The translations under genes and the position numbers were made by a program. This document shows positions 57,160 through 64,000 of a DNA stretch of 64,000 nucleotides, in pieces. The notes below the pieces were generated by a model. That model worked only from the letters and a program-made list of their open reading frames with translations. It had not been told where the DNA came from and searched no databases. Source of the DNA: Phenylobacterium sp. (lineage in GTDB: Bacteria; Pseudomonadota; Alphaproteobacteria; Caulobacterales; Caulobacteraceae). The stretch is taken from NCBI GenBank assembly GCA_004799545.1, contig SSMU01000023.1, forward strand, positions 1-64,000, written 5' to 3'. How positions within the stretch are numbered: the first letter of the stretch is position 1; every line of letters starts with the position of its first letter.

Positions 57160-59202
57160 ATGAAGCACACCCCTCTCGCGGCCGCCTTCGCGCTGGCCCT
57201 GACCGCCGCCGCAGCCTCCGCCCAGCCGGCCCGCGGGCCGGGCCTCGACCTCCCCGCCATGGACCGGTCGGTGAAGCCGGGCGACGACTTCTTCGCCTAT
57301 GCCAATGGCGCCTGGCTGAAGACCACCGAGATCCCCGCCGACCGCTCGGCCTGGGGGTCGGGGGCGATGCTCACCGAGAAGACCACGGCGGAGGTCAACG
57401 ACCTGGTGAAGGCCGCCCAGGGCGCGGCGGCCGGCAGCGAGGCGCGCAAGGTGGGCGACGACTACGCCGCCTTCATGGACCAGGCGCGGATCGAGACCCT
57501 AGGGCTGGCGCCGCTGAAGCCGGCGCTCACCCGCATCGCCGCGATCAAGGACAAGCGTGGGCTGGCCACCGAGTTTGGCCGCGAGCTGCGCGCCGACGTG
57601 GACGCGCTCAACAACACCAACTTCTACACCGACCACCTGTTCGGCCTGTGGGTCGAGCAGGACCTGCACAAGCCCGACCGGTACGCCCCCTACCTGCTGC
57701 AGGGCGGCCTGGGCCTGCCCGACCGCGAATACTACGTGGCGACCAGCGCGCGGATGGCGGGGATCCGCGACGCCTACAAAGCCCACCTGGCCCGGGTGTT
57801 GACCCTGATGGGCCGCAAGGACCCGGACGCCGAGGCCCAGCGGATCTTCGACCTGGAGAGCAAGATCGCCCGGGCGCACGCGCCGCGCGCCGAGAGCGAG
57901 GACGTGGCCAAGGCCGACAACCGCTGGGCGCGCGCGGCCTTCGCCAAACAGGCGCCGGGGATGGACTGGAGCGCCTTCTTCGCCGCCGCGGGGCTCGAGG
58001 CCCGGCCGGAGTTCTACGTCTGGCATCCGAAGGCCACGGCCGGCGAGGCCGCCCTGGTGGCGTCGGAGCCGCTGTCGGTGTGGAAGGAATACCTCGGGCT
58101 CCGCCAGGTGGAGCACTACGCCGCCGTCCTGCCCAAGGCCTTCGACGACGAGCACTTCGCCTTCTACGGCACCACCCTGCGCGGCACGCCGCAGCAGCAG
58201 CTGCGCTGGAAGCGCGGCGTCAACTTCGCCAGCGCCGGGCTCGGCATGGCGGTCGGCAAGCTTTATGTGGCCAAGTACTTCCCGCCGTCCTCCAAGGCCG
58301 CGGTGGAGGCCATGGTGGGGGACCTGATCGCCGCCTTCAACGCCCGCATCGACGGGCTGGAATGGATGGCGCCGGCCACCAAGGCGGAGGCCAAGAAGAA
58401 GCTGGCGACGCTGAAGGTGGGCGTGGGCTACCCCGACCACTGGATCGACTATTCGGGGCTCGTGGTCTCGCCGACCGACGCGTTCGGCGACCAGTACCGC
58501 GCCGAGCTGTTCGAATACCGCCGCAACCTCGCCAAGTTCGGCCATCCGGTGGACCGCGGCGAGTGGTCGATGACCCCGCAGCTGGTCAATGCGGTGAACC
58601 TGCCGGTGCGCAATTCGCTGAACTTCCCGGCGGCCATCCTGCAGGCGCCCTACTTCAATCCGCAGAACACCCTGGCCGAAAACCTGGGCGGCACGGGGGC
58701 CACCATCGGCCACGAGATCAGCCACTCGTTCGACGACCAGGGCGCCCAGTTCGACAGCCGTGGCGAGTGGCGCAACTGGTGGACGCCGGCCGACTTCGCC
58801 CACTTCCAGGCCTCGGGCAAGGCGCTGGCGGCGCAGTATTCGCTGTACCGGCCGTTCCCGGACCTGGCCTTGAACGGCGAGCAGGTGCTGAGTGAGAACA
58901 TCGCCGACATCGCCGGGCTGAACGCCGCCTACGACGCCTATCGGCTGGGGAACGGCGGCAAGGAGGGGCCGTCGGCGCAGGGTTTCTCCGGCGACCAGCA
59001 GTTCTTCATCGCCTTCGCCCAGAGCTGGCGCTCGAAGGTCCGCGAGGCGCAGCTGCGCCAACAGGTGATCACCGACGGCCACGCGCCCGCCGAATACCGC
59101 GCCGACACGGTGCGCAACATGGACGCCTGGTACTCAGCCTTCGACGTGAAGCCGGGGGAAAAGCTGGCGCTGTCGCCGGCGGATCGGGTGCGGGTCTGGT
59201 AG
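57160..59202 (+). CDS. M13 family metallopeptidase (neprilysin/PepO-like)
   Basis: A 680-residue secreted zinc peptidase. Signal peptide (FALALTAAAASAQPARG), then DDFFAYANGAWLKTTEIPAD. The zinc-binding HEISH is at residues 518-522, with the third ligand Glu579 in SENIADIAGLNAAYDAYR. NAVNLPVRNSLNFPAAILQA and the C-terminal PAEYRADTVRNMDAWYSAFD are conserved in M13. Length matches family members. It degrades small peptides in the periplasm. Start ATG 57160. Confidence 0.94.
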   Translation: MKHTPLAAAFALALTAAAASAQPARGPGLDLPAMDRSVKPGDDFFAYANGAWLKTTEIPADRSAWGSGAMLTEKTTAEVNDLVKAAQGAAAGSEARKVGDDYAAFMDQARIETLGLAPLKPALTRIAAIKDKRGLATEFGRELRADVDALNNTNFYTDHLFGLWVEQDLHKPDRYAPYLLQGGLGLPDREYYVATSARMAGIRDAYKAHLARVLTLMGRKDPDAEAQRIFDLESKIARAHAPRAESEDVAKADNRWARAAFAKQAPGMDWSAFFAAAGLEARPEFYVWHPKATAGEAALVASEPLSVWKEYLGLRQVEHYAAVLPKAFDDEHFAFYGTTLRGTPQQQLRWKRGVNFASAGLGMAVGKLYVAKYFPPSSKAAVEAMVGDLIAAFNARIDGLEWMAPATKAEAKKKLATLKVGVGYPDHWIDYSGLVVSPTDAFGDQYRAELFEYRRNLAKFGHPVDRGEWSMTPQLVNAVNLPVRNSLNFPAAILQAPYFNPQNTLAENLGGTGATIGHEISHSFDDQGAQFDSRGEWRNWWTPADFAHFQASGKALAAQYSLYRPFPDLALNGEQVLSENIADIAGLNAAYDAYRLGNGGKEGPSAQGFSGDQQFFIAFAQSWRSKVREAQLRQQVITDGHAPAEYRADTVRNMDAWYSAFDVKPGEKLALSPADRVRVW

Positions 59203-59223
59203 GGCGCCGCAGGCGGGAATGAA

Positions 59224-59307
59224 CCACGGACTACACGGACCACACGGACCACACGGCAAGGGCTGAGGGCTGCGGCGCCGTCCGTGGGCTTCCGTGTATT
59301 CCGTGTT
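59224..59307. repeat. Inverted repeat of CACGGAC units (copy A)
   Basis: The left arm (59224-59256) has four CCACGG/ACACGG units spaced 2-3 bp; the right arm (59278-59307) holds three CCGTG units in opposite orientation. The pairing is imperfect, with a ~21-bp GC-rich centre. It lies directly after the M13 peptidase gene. Related in plan to the repeats at 50427 and 59845. Confidence 0.65.
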
Positions 59308-59354
59308 TGAAGACAGCGGCTGCGCCGCTTGGCGAGAGGATCGGAGCTCGCGCG

Positions 59355-59744
59355 CTACTCGCCGCCGGCCCTCGCTGCTCGGCGCGGCGGGACCAGCCAC
59401 CACAGGGCGATGACCAGGCCGAACAGCGCCAGGTAGATCGCGCCGAACACCCAGATCGGCAGCGGCCAGTAGATCAGGCCGTTGACCCAGCGCATGATCA
59501 TCGGGTCGCCGCGGCCGCCGCCGGTCAGGCTGTCCTGCCAGTCGGTCAGGAAGCAGGCGCGGCCGAGCGCCGCCTGCAGGGCCACCACCGCCCAGGACGC
59601 GATGTGCAGCGCCCGCCACCACCGGATCCGCACCCAGGCCCAGCCGCGCCAAGCGCCGAGCGGGATAGCCGCCAGGCCCACGACGTTGAAGGCGATCACC
59701 GCGAGGTGGAGGGCGAGGATCGCCTGGCCGAGCGGGAGGGTCAT
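59355..59744 (-). CDS. DUF2784 family membrane protein
   Basis: A 129-residue protein with four predicted helices. LGQAILALHLAVIAFNVVGL, RWWRALHIASWAVVALQAAL, then GRACFLTDWQDSLTGGG match the DUF2784 pattern (a conserved His in helix 2 and a Cys-xLT-Trp loop). Function unknown. Its ATG at 59744 lies beside a complex repeat region that occupies the gap to 60062. Confidence 0.8.
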   Translation of the reverse strand: MTLPLGQAILALHLAVIAFNVVGLAAIPLGAWRGWAWVRIRWWRALHIASWAVVALQAALGRACFLTDWQDSLTGGGRGDPMIMRWVNGLIYWPLPIWVFGAIYLALFGLVIALWWLVPPRRAARAGGE

Positions 59745-59755
59745 GTCACACCCTA

Positions 59756-59994
59756 CCCTTCTCCCCTTGCGGGAGAAGGTGTCAGCGCAGCTGACGGATG
59801 AGGGGTCTCGGAGGCGTCGCGGCGGCGGCGCAGCCGTTATTTTTCAACCACGGACCCACACGGAAGGACACGGACTCGCAGCCGCGCCGTCCGTGTGGGT
59901 CCGTGTAGGTCCGTGGTTTTGATCTTCTGAAGGGCTTTTCGACCCCTCATCCGTCGGGCGTTCGCCCGACACCTTCTCCCGCAAGGGGAGAAGG
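59756..59994. repeat. Nested palindromic repeat region between DUF2784 and entericidin genes
   Basis: Fills most of the 317-bp gap 59745-60061. The outer elements at 59756-59810 and 59941-59994 are inverted copies of one unit. Each has a hairpin CCTTCTCCC-N5-GGGAGAAGG and a second hairpin (GTCAGC...GCTGAC in one, GTCGGGC...GCCCGAC in the other), then GGATGAGGGGTC. The inner element is an inverted repeat of CACGG units: arms 59845-59874 and 59888-59917 match at 26 of 30 positions. No gene is seen in the gap. Confidence 0.8.
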
Positions 59995-60061
59995 AGGTTG
60001 GAAGCTTGACTGTAGGGGCGACACATCCGACATCGCGGCCATCACCTCGGGGGAGAGTCCC

Positions 60062-60199
60062 ATGCGCAAACTCATCGTGCTCGCCGCGGCCGCCACGGCG
60101 CTGATCGTCGCGGCCTGCAACACCGTCGCCGGCGCCGGACAGGACGTTCAGGCGGCCGGCAAGGCGGTCAGCAACGCGGCGGAAGACGCCAAGCACTAG
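60062..60199 (+). CDS. Entericidin-family small lipoprotein
   Basis: A 45-residue lipoprotein (starts MRKLIVLAAAATALIVAAC). The lipobox VAAC puts the lipidated Cys at residue 19. The short mature part (NTVAGAGQDVQAAGKAVSNA) has the entericidin EcnA/EcnB pattern. These are small envelope lipoproteins linked to stress or toxin-antidote-type function in enterobacteria; only the family match is certain here. GGGGGAGAG precedes the ATG. Below the usual annotation size. Confidence 0.85.
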   Translation: MRKLIVLAAAATALIVAACNTVAGAGQDVQAAGKAVSNAAEDAKH

Positions 60200-60299
60200 G
60201 CCGGGGCCGGGCAGGCCGGCGTTGCGCCGGCGCCATGCTGGCGCTCGAAGCTGCGACCAAGCGCCCAAGGGCCTTCCCCGCCGCAGCCCCTGCGCCCAT

Positions 60300-60704
60300 A
60301 TGGCGGCCATGAACGAAGCCGCCCATCCCGTCGCCGCCTCGGTCCTGCGGGGCCTGAAGGGGCATTGCCCGGCCTGCGGCCGGGGCCAGCTGTTCTGGAA
60401 GTACCTGAAGGTCAACGGACGCTGCGAGGTCTGCGACCACGACCTGTCGCGCTATCCGGCGGACGACGGCCCGGCCTATCTGACCATCCTGCTCACCGGC
60501 CACCTGATCGTGGCGCCGATGCTTATCTTCCCGATCATCTGGCAGGCCAACCCGATCTACTCCCTGCCGCTGATCATGGGCGCCCTGGCGGCGATCACGC
60601 TCACCGCCCTGCCGCGCATCAAGGGCGGCTGGATCGGGCTGATGTACGCCTTGGGCGTGCGCGACACCGACGGGCCGCTGCACACCGCCGACGCCGCCGA
60701 CTAG
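60300..60704 (+). CDS. DUF983 family membrane protein
   Basis: A 134-residue protein. The N-terminal zinc-finger-like part has CPACGRGQLFWKYLKVNGR and CEVCDHDLSRYPADDGPAYL (two CxxC pairs). Two hydrophobic segments follow (LTILLTGHLIVAPMLIFPII and LPLIMGALAAITLTALPRIK). This is the DUF983 pattern. Function is unknown; the family is common in alphaproteobacteria near cytochrome or membrane genes. ATG 60300 used, ATG 60309 possible. Confidence 0.9.
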   Translation: MAAMNEAAHPVAASVLRGLKGHCPACGRGQLFWKYLKVNGRCEVCDHDLSRYPADDGPAYLTILLTGHLIVAPMLIFPIIWQANPIYSLPLIMGALAAITLTALPRIKGGWIGLMYALGVRDTDGPLHTADAAD

Positions 60705-60800
60705 CGCGCCTCAGCTCATCCCAGCGCGGGTCCGGAACCTCCGCCGTGGGCCGGTCGTTTGATACGGCCAAGTCAGGGCGGACACCAAGGAGAGCTAAGC

Positions 60801-60956
60801 GTGCTGGGCACTATCCTCATCATCGTGTTGATCCTGGCGCTGATCGGCGCCCTGCCGAGCTGGGGCTACTCCCGCAGCTGGGGCTACAGGCCCAGCGGCG
60901 GCCTCGGCCTGGTGCTGGTGATCATCATCATCCTGGTCCTGTTGGGCCGGATCTGA
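60801..60956 (+). CDS. DUF3309 small membrane protein
   Basis: A 51-residue protein of two hydrophobic helices joined by SWGYSRSWGYRPSGG, the DUF3309 hallmark. It starts at GTG 60801 with AAGGAGAG at good spacing. The family is widespread and often stress-linked in expression data, but the biochemical role is unknown. It is a complete monocistronic unit judging by the gaps on both sides. Confidence 0.9.
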   Translation: MLGTILIIVLILALIGALPSWGYSRSWGYRPSGGLGLVLVIIIILVLLGRI

Positions 60957-61062
60957 CGTCTTTCATCTAGGTCGTCCGATCGCCTAAGCTTCGCCCTCGC
61001 GTATCGGGGGATGGATGGCGGTCGGTGGGACAGTGAACGAAGCGGCGCGTGGCGGAGACGCC

Positions 61063-62337
61063 ATGACGCCGCTTCGTCGTTTGAGGGCCATCCTCGGCGG
61101 CTCGGCCGGCAACCTCGTCGAGTGGTACGACTGGTTCGCCTATTCCTCGACCAGCCTCTATTTCGCCAGCCACTTCTTCCCCAAGGGCGACGCGGTCGCT
61201 CAGCAGCTGCAGACCGCGGCGATCTTCGCGGCCGGCTTCGTGATGCGGCCGGTCGGCGCCTGGCTGATGGGCGTCTATGCCGACCGGGCCGGACGCCGCG
61301 CCTCGTTGACGCTCTCGGTGGCGCTGATGAGCCTGGGCTCCTTCGCCATCGCGGTGCTGCCGACCTACGCCCAGATCGGCGTCGCGGCCCAGCTGGGCCT
61401 CTTGGCCGCGCGGCTGGTGCAGGGCCTGTCGCTGGGCGGCGAATATGGCGCCAGCGCCACCTACATGAGCGAGATGGCCGGGGCGAAGCACCGCGGCTTC
61501 TGGTCATCGTTCCAGTACACCAGCCTGATCGGCGGCCAGGTGGCGGCCTTGCTGGTGCTGGTGGTGATCCAGCACACCCTCTCCAAGGGCGCGCTCGAGG
61601 CCTGGGGCTGGCGCATCCCGTTCGCGGTGGGGGGCGTGCTGGCGATCGTGGTCTTCTGGATGCGGCTCGGGCTGGAGGAGACCCGCGCCTACCTGGCCGA
61701 GACCCTCGCCACCGCCAAGCGCGGCCGCACCCTGACCCTGCTGCGCGAACACCCGCGGGAATTCCTGATCATCCTGGTGCTGACCGCCGCCGGCTCGCTC
61801 AGCTTCTACGCCTACACGACCTACATGCAGAAGTTCCTGGTCAATACGGCGGGCTTCTCCAAGGACACCGGCACGGCGATCATGGCCGGGGTGCTGGTGC
61901 TCTACATGCTGATCCAGCCGGCGGTGGGCTGGCTGTCGGACCACGTGGGCCGCAAGACCACCATGGCGGTGGGCCTGGGGCTTGGCGGCCTGGCCACCTA
62001 TCCGGTGATGACCGCGATCAGCCAGAGCCACGTGGCGGCGGCGGCCTTCGGCCTGATCATGATCCTGGCGCTCTGCCACTCCGGCTACGCGGCGGTGAAC
62101 GCGGTGGTCAAGGCCGAGCTGTTCCCGGCCCATGTGCGGGCGCTGGGCGTCTCCCTGCCCTACGCCCTGGCCAACGCGATGTTCGGGGGCACGGCGGAAT
62201 ACGTCGCCGAGTGGCTGAAGAAGGCCGGCGCCGAGAGCGGCTTCTACGTCTATGTGGCGGTGGTCATGCTGGCCGGCGCCCTGGTCGCGGCACGCTTGCG
62301 CAACACCAATGTCACCAGCCTGATCGAGGGGGATTGA
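61063..62337 (+). CDS. MFS transporter, metabolite:H+ symporter (KgtP/ShiA-like)
   Basis: A 424-residue major-facilitator protein with twelve predicted helices. AGNLVEWYDWFAYSSTSLYF, GVYADRAGRRASLTLSVALM (the RxGRR loop between helices 2 and 3), then LVQGLSLGGEYGASATYMSE and WGWRIPFAVGGVLAIVVFWM place it in the metabolite:H+ symporter group with KgtP, ProP and ShiA. Substrate (dicarboxylate, betaine or shikimate) is not decidable. ATG 61063 is preferred because GGAG lies 6 bp before it; ATG 61015 would add 16 residues. Confidence 0.9.
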   Translation: MTPLRRLRAILGGSAGNLVEWYDWFAYSSTSLYFASHFFPKGDAVAQQLQTAAIFAAGFVMRPVGAWLMGVYADRAGRRASLTLSVALMSLGSFAIAVLPTYAQIGVAAQLGLLAARLVQGLSLGGEYGASATYMSEMAGAKHRGFWSSFQYTSLIGGQVAALLVLVVIQHTLSKGALEAWGWRIPFAVGGVLAIVVFWMRLGLEETRAYLAETLATAKRGRTLTLLREHPREFLIILVLTAAGSLSFYAYTTYMQKFLVNTAGFSKDTGTAIMAGVLVLYMLIQPAVGWLSDHVGRKTTMAVGLGLGGLATYPVMTAISQSHVAAAAFGLIMILALCHSGYAAVNAVVKAELFPAHVRALGVSLPYALANAMFGGTAEYVAEWLKKAGAESGFYVYVAVVMLAGALVAARLRNTNVTSLIEGD

Positions 62338-62338
62338 G

Positions 62339-63046
62339 TTGACCTTCGGCCTGCCGCTCCACCCCTTGGACCTGGTGGCGCTCGGCGTCTTCCTGGTCGC
62401 CTGGCTGTTCTACGAGCCGGTGCTGAAGCGGCTCGGCCGCGGCGGCGGGCTGATCAACACCGACATGACGGTGATCCGCACCCAGTGGATGCGCAACATG
62501 GTCGGCCGCGAGAACCGGTTCATGGACGGCCAGTTGCTGGGCCAGTCGCTGAACTCGGCCTCCTTCTTCACCTCGTCCAACCTGATCCTCATCGCGGCCA
62601 TAGCCGGCGCCCTGTTCGGCGGCGAGCGGACCTTCCGCACGGCCTCCAGCCTGATCGTCATCCAGACCTCGTCGCGGGCCCTGTTCGAGGCCCAGCTCGG
62701 CCTGGTGCTGCTGACCCTGGCGCGCGGCCTGCTGGACCTGATCTGGGCGATCCGGCAGTTCAACTATTGCCTGGCCGCGATCGGGGCCGTGCCCGTGCGC
62801 GTCGAGCCGGAGGATCACCACACCTTCGGCAACGTGGCGGCGCGGCTCTTGAACCCGGCGCTGTCCTCGTTCAACGCCGGCGTCCGGGCCTACTATTTCG
62901 CGCTGGCGGCCGCCGCCTGGCTGTTCGGGGCCGAGGCTTTCCTGGCCGCCACCCTCGGCGCCCTCGCCCTGCTGCTCTGGCGCCAGCGCCGCTCGCCGGC
63001 GGCGGCCGCGGTCCGCGACCTGCGCAAGCTGCTGGAGAAGTCCTAG
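62339..63046 (+). CDS. DUF599 family membrane protein
   Basis: A 235-residue protein with about four helices. ENRFMDGQLLGQSLNSASFF and TSSNLILIAAIAGALFGGER form the DUF599 core, and HTFGNVAARLLNPALSSFNA is also conserved. Function is unknown. It starts at TTG 62339, immediately at the end of the MFS gene (1 bp gap), so cotranscription and coupling are expected. It converges with the YjbR gene, overlapping it by 4 bp. Confidence 0.87.
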   Translation: MTFGLPLHPLDLVALGVFLVAWLFYEPVLKRLGRGGGLINTDMTVIRTQWMRNMVGRENRFMDGQLLGQSLNSASFFTSSNLILIAAIAGALFGGERTFRTASSLIVIQTSSRALFEAQLGLVLLTLARGLLDLIWAIRQFNYCLAAIGAVPVRVEPEDHHTFGNVAARLLNPALSSFNAGVRAYYFALAAAAWLFGAEAFLAATLGALALLLWRQRRSPAAAAVRDLRKLLEKS

Positions 63047-63381
63047 GCGAGGCCCAGCTCGAGGCGGAGCTTCTTGGTCAGCTTGCCGGCGATCAGGGAG
63101 TGGGCGGTGGCGATCCAGCCGGCGGCGTCCTCGCGGTCCAGGCCAGCGAGGTCGACGGCCACCCACTGGCCCTTGGCGCAGTAGGGCGCCTGGCGGCCCG
63201 GCCCGCCGGCCTCGGTGAGCACCACGAAACCGATGTCGCTGACCTTGAAGGACATCGCCTCGTCGCCGCAGATCACGAACACCTTGCCGCCCACCTTGTA
63301 GACGTCCGAGGCGCCCCACTGGATCACCCGGGTGACCGCCGGCAGGGCGAAGCAGGTGGCCTCGATGTCGGCCCTCGTCAT
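63043..63381 (-). CDS. MmcQ/YjbR family protein (second copy)
   Basis: A 112-residue YjbR-like protein: a short N-terminal helix (DIEATCFALPAVTRVIQWGA), SDVYKVGGKVFVICGDEAMS, then FKVSDIGFVVLTEAGGPGRQ and GQWVAVDL, ending IAGKLTKKLRLELGLA. The fold is a double-wing (alpha-beta) module with unknown DNA-related or metabolic role. It is 10 bp downstream of a paralogue (63392-63739). Confidence 0.87.
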   Translation of the reverse strand: MTRADIEATCFALPAVTRVIQWGASDVYKVGGKVFVICGDEAMSFKVSDIGFVVLTEAGGPGRQAPYCAKGQWVAVDLAGLDREDAAGWIATAHSLIAGKLTKKLRLELGLA

Positions 63382-63391
63382 CTTGGGCGCC

Positions 63392-63739
63392 TCACGCGCC
63401 GATCCCCAGGGCCGCCTGGGTCTTCTTCGGCAGCTTCCCGGCCACCAGCCGGTGGGAGGTCGCGATCCAGTCGGCCACTTCGGCGGCGTCCTGCGAGGCC
63501 AGGTCGTGGATCGTCACCCACTTGGCGCGGGCGAGGTATTTGGAGGGCTCGGCGCGGCCGCTTTCCGTCAGCACCTCGAAGGCGATGTCCGTCGCCTTGA
63601 ACCCCAGATGCTCGCCGGCGATGTCGGTGGCGGCGAACATCTTGGCGCCCACCGAATAGACGTGATCGGCACCCCATTTAACGTCGAAGGTCGCGCCGGG
63701 CAGGCCCAGGGCGAAGTCGTGCAGCTCCCCCTTGGTCAC
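63392..63739 (-). CDS. MmcQ/YjbR family protein (first copy)
   Basis: A 115-residue paralogue of the gene at 63043: FALGLPGATFDVKWGADHVY, GAKMFAATDIAGEHLGFKAT, ARAKWVTIHDLASQDAAEVA and AGKLPKKTQAALGIGA align block by block. Start GTG 63739. It lies 10 bp after the msrA stop and probably shares its transcript. The two copies look like a tandem duplication. Confidence 0.87.
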   Translation of the reverse strand: MTKGELHDFALGLPGATFDVKWGADHVYSVGAKMFAATDIAGEHLGFKATDIAFEVLTESGRAEPSKYLARAKWVTIHDLASQDAAEVADWIATSHRLVAGKLPKKTQAALGIGA

Positions 63740-63749
63740 GCCCGGGTCC

Positions 63750-64000
63750 CTAAGCGCTGACGCCGACGCCGATCGGACAGCTGACGCCCGTGCCGCCGAT
63801 GCCGCAGTAGCCGCCTGGATTCTTGGCCAGGTACTGCTGGTGGTAGTCCTCGGCGAAATAGAACGGGCCGGCGGGCGCGATCTCGGTGGTGATCCGGCCG
63901 AGGCCCTGTTTCGACAGCGCCTGCTGGTAGGCCTCGCGCGACGCCTCGGCCTCGGCGGCCTGGGCTTCGTTCACGACGTAGATCCCCGAACGGTACTGGG
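63750..64000 (-). CDS. msrA: Peptide methionine sulfoxide reductase A, N-terminus outside window
   Basis: The frame is open from the right edge to a TAG at 63750-63752, giving the last ~83 residues. [20 protein letters not shown] is the hallmark MsrA substrate-pocket region, followed by [20 protein letters not shown], then [20 protein letters not shown] near the C-terminus, where the resolving cysteines lie. The N-terminal GCFWC active site is outside the window. It repairs Met-S-sulfoxide in proteins using thioredoxin. Confidence 0.93.
   Translation of the reverse strand, partial: QYRSGIYVVNEAQAAEAEASREAYQQALSKQGLGRITTEIAPAGPFYFAEDYHQQYLAKNPGGYCGIGGTGVSCPIGVGVSA

Noticed and set aside
59224..59307. 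Possible CRISPR array from the regularly spaced CACGG units
   Set aside because: Units are 7-10 bp with 2-3-bp gaps, arms are inverted, there are no spacers of proper length and no cas genes.

Overview
The window is GC-rich, densely packed chromosomal DNA from an alphaproteobacterium. Caulobacteraceae is the best fit and Phenylobacterium is my tentative genus (inference; there is no rRNA here). Supporting signs are a TTAA-N7-TTAAC CtrA-type box, a GCTANAWC-like -10 element before metX, the rpmI-rplT-pheS-pheT gene order, frequent GTG/TTG starts with ATGA/GTGA stop-start overlaps, and the set of small membrane families (DUF3309, DUF983, DUF599, DUF1134, entericidin). No transposase, integrase, phage module or CRISPR array was found.

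Positions 1-17.9 kb form a surface-glycan locus. It holds a partial repeat-bearing glycosyltransferase, a sulfotransferase, a PIG-L deacetylase, a polytopic membrane protein, an ArnE/F-like small transporter, a GT2 enzyme with membrane helices, a two-gene ABC-2 exporter (Wzm/Wzt-like), three more glycosyltransferases, and three paralogous proteins that fuse TPR repeats to a GT9-like domain. A tRNA-Arg(ACG) gene lies between two of those paralogues. The logic looks like cytoplasmic assembly, sulfation or deacetylation and ABC export of a glycan, possibly with protein glycosylation by the TPR fusions.

Positions 17.9-31.3 kb are mainly housekeeping: a NylC-like P1 peptidase, gamma-glutamyltransferase, a sixA / DUF952 / pyrD / histidine kinase operon, metX-metW on a probably leaderless transcript, small enzymes, two tandem membrane-anchored LuxR-type regulators, and an HNH endonuclease.

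Positions 31.5-33.0 kb hold the most unusual element. Three 33-36-residue hydrophobic peptide genes, below normal annotation length, lie on the minus strand beside a divergent TetR-family regulator. Two of them have nearly identical promoters carrying the same 21-bp inverted repeat. A third copy of that repeat lies directly before tetR. I infer a TetR-controlled small-membrane-peptide regulon.

Positions 33-49 kb hold gluQ, an EamA transporter, a 26-residue membrane peptide, selO, nhaA, rpmI-rplT (with a strong terminator), pheS-pheT, an ArsR-AHSA1 pair, a fatty-acid-hydroxylase-family protein, DUF1134, lepA, and a membrane protein paralogous to one at 29.3 kb.

Positions 49-64 kb are more accessory: a beta-lactamase-like hydrolase, a tandem winged-helix protein, a GST with a coupled upstream mini-ORF, a stand-alone A-T-TE NRPS-like enzyme, a secreted alpha/beta hydrolase opposite an OhrR-like regulator lacking the sensing cysteine, an M13 peptidase, several small membrane proteins, an MHS-type transporter, two YjbR paralogues and the C-terminal part of msrA. 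Three long inverted repeats made of CACGAAA or CACGGAC units sit in intergenic gaps. One is nested inside a pair of two-hairpin repeats whose second hairpin differs in sequence but keeps its pairing.
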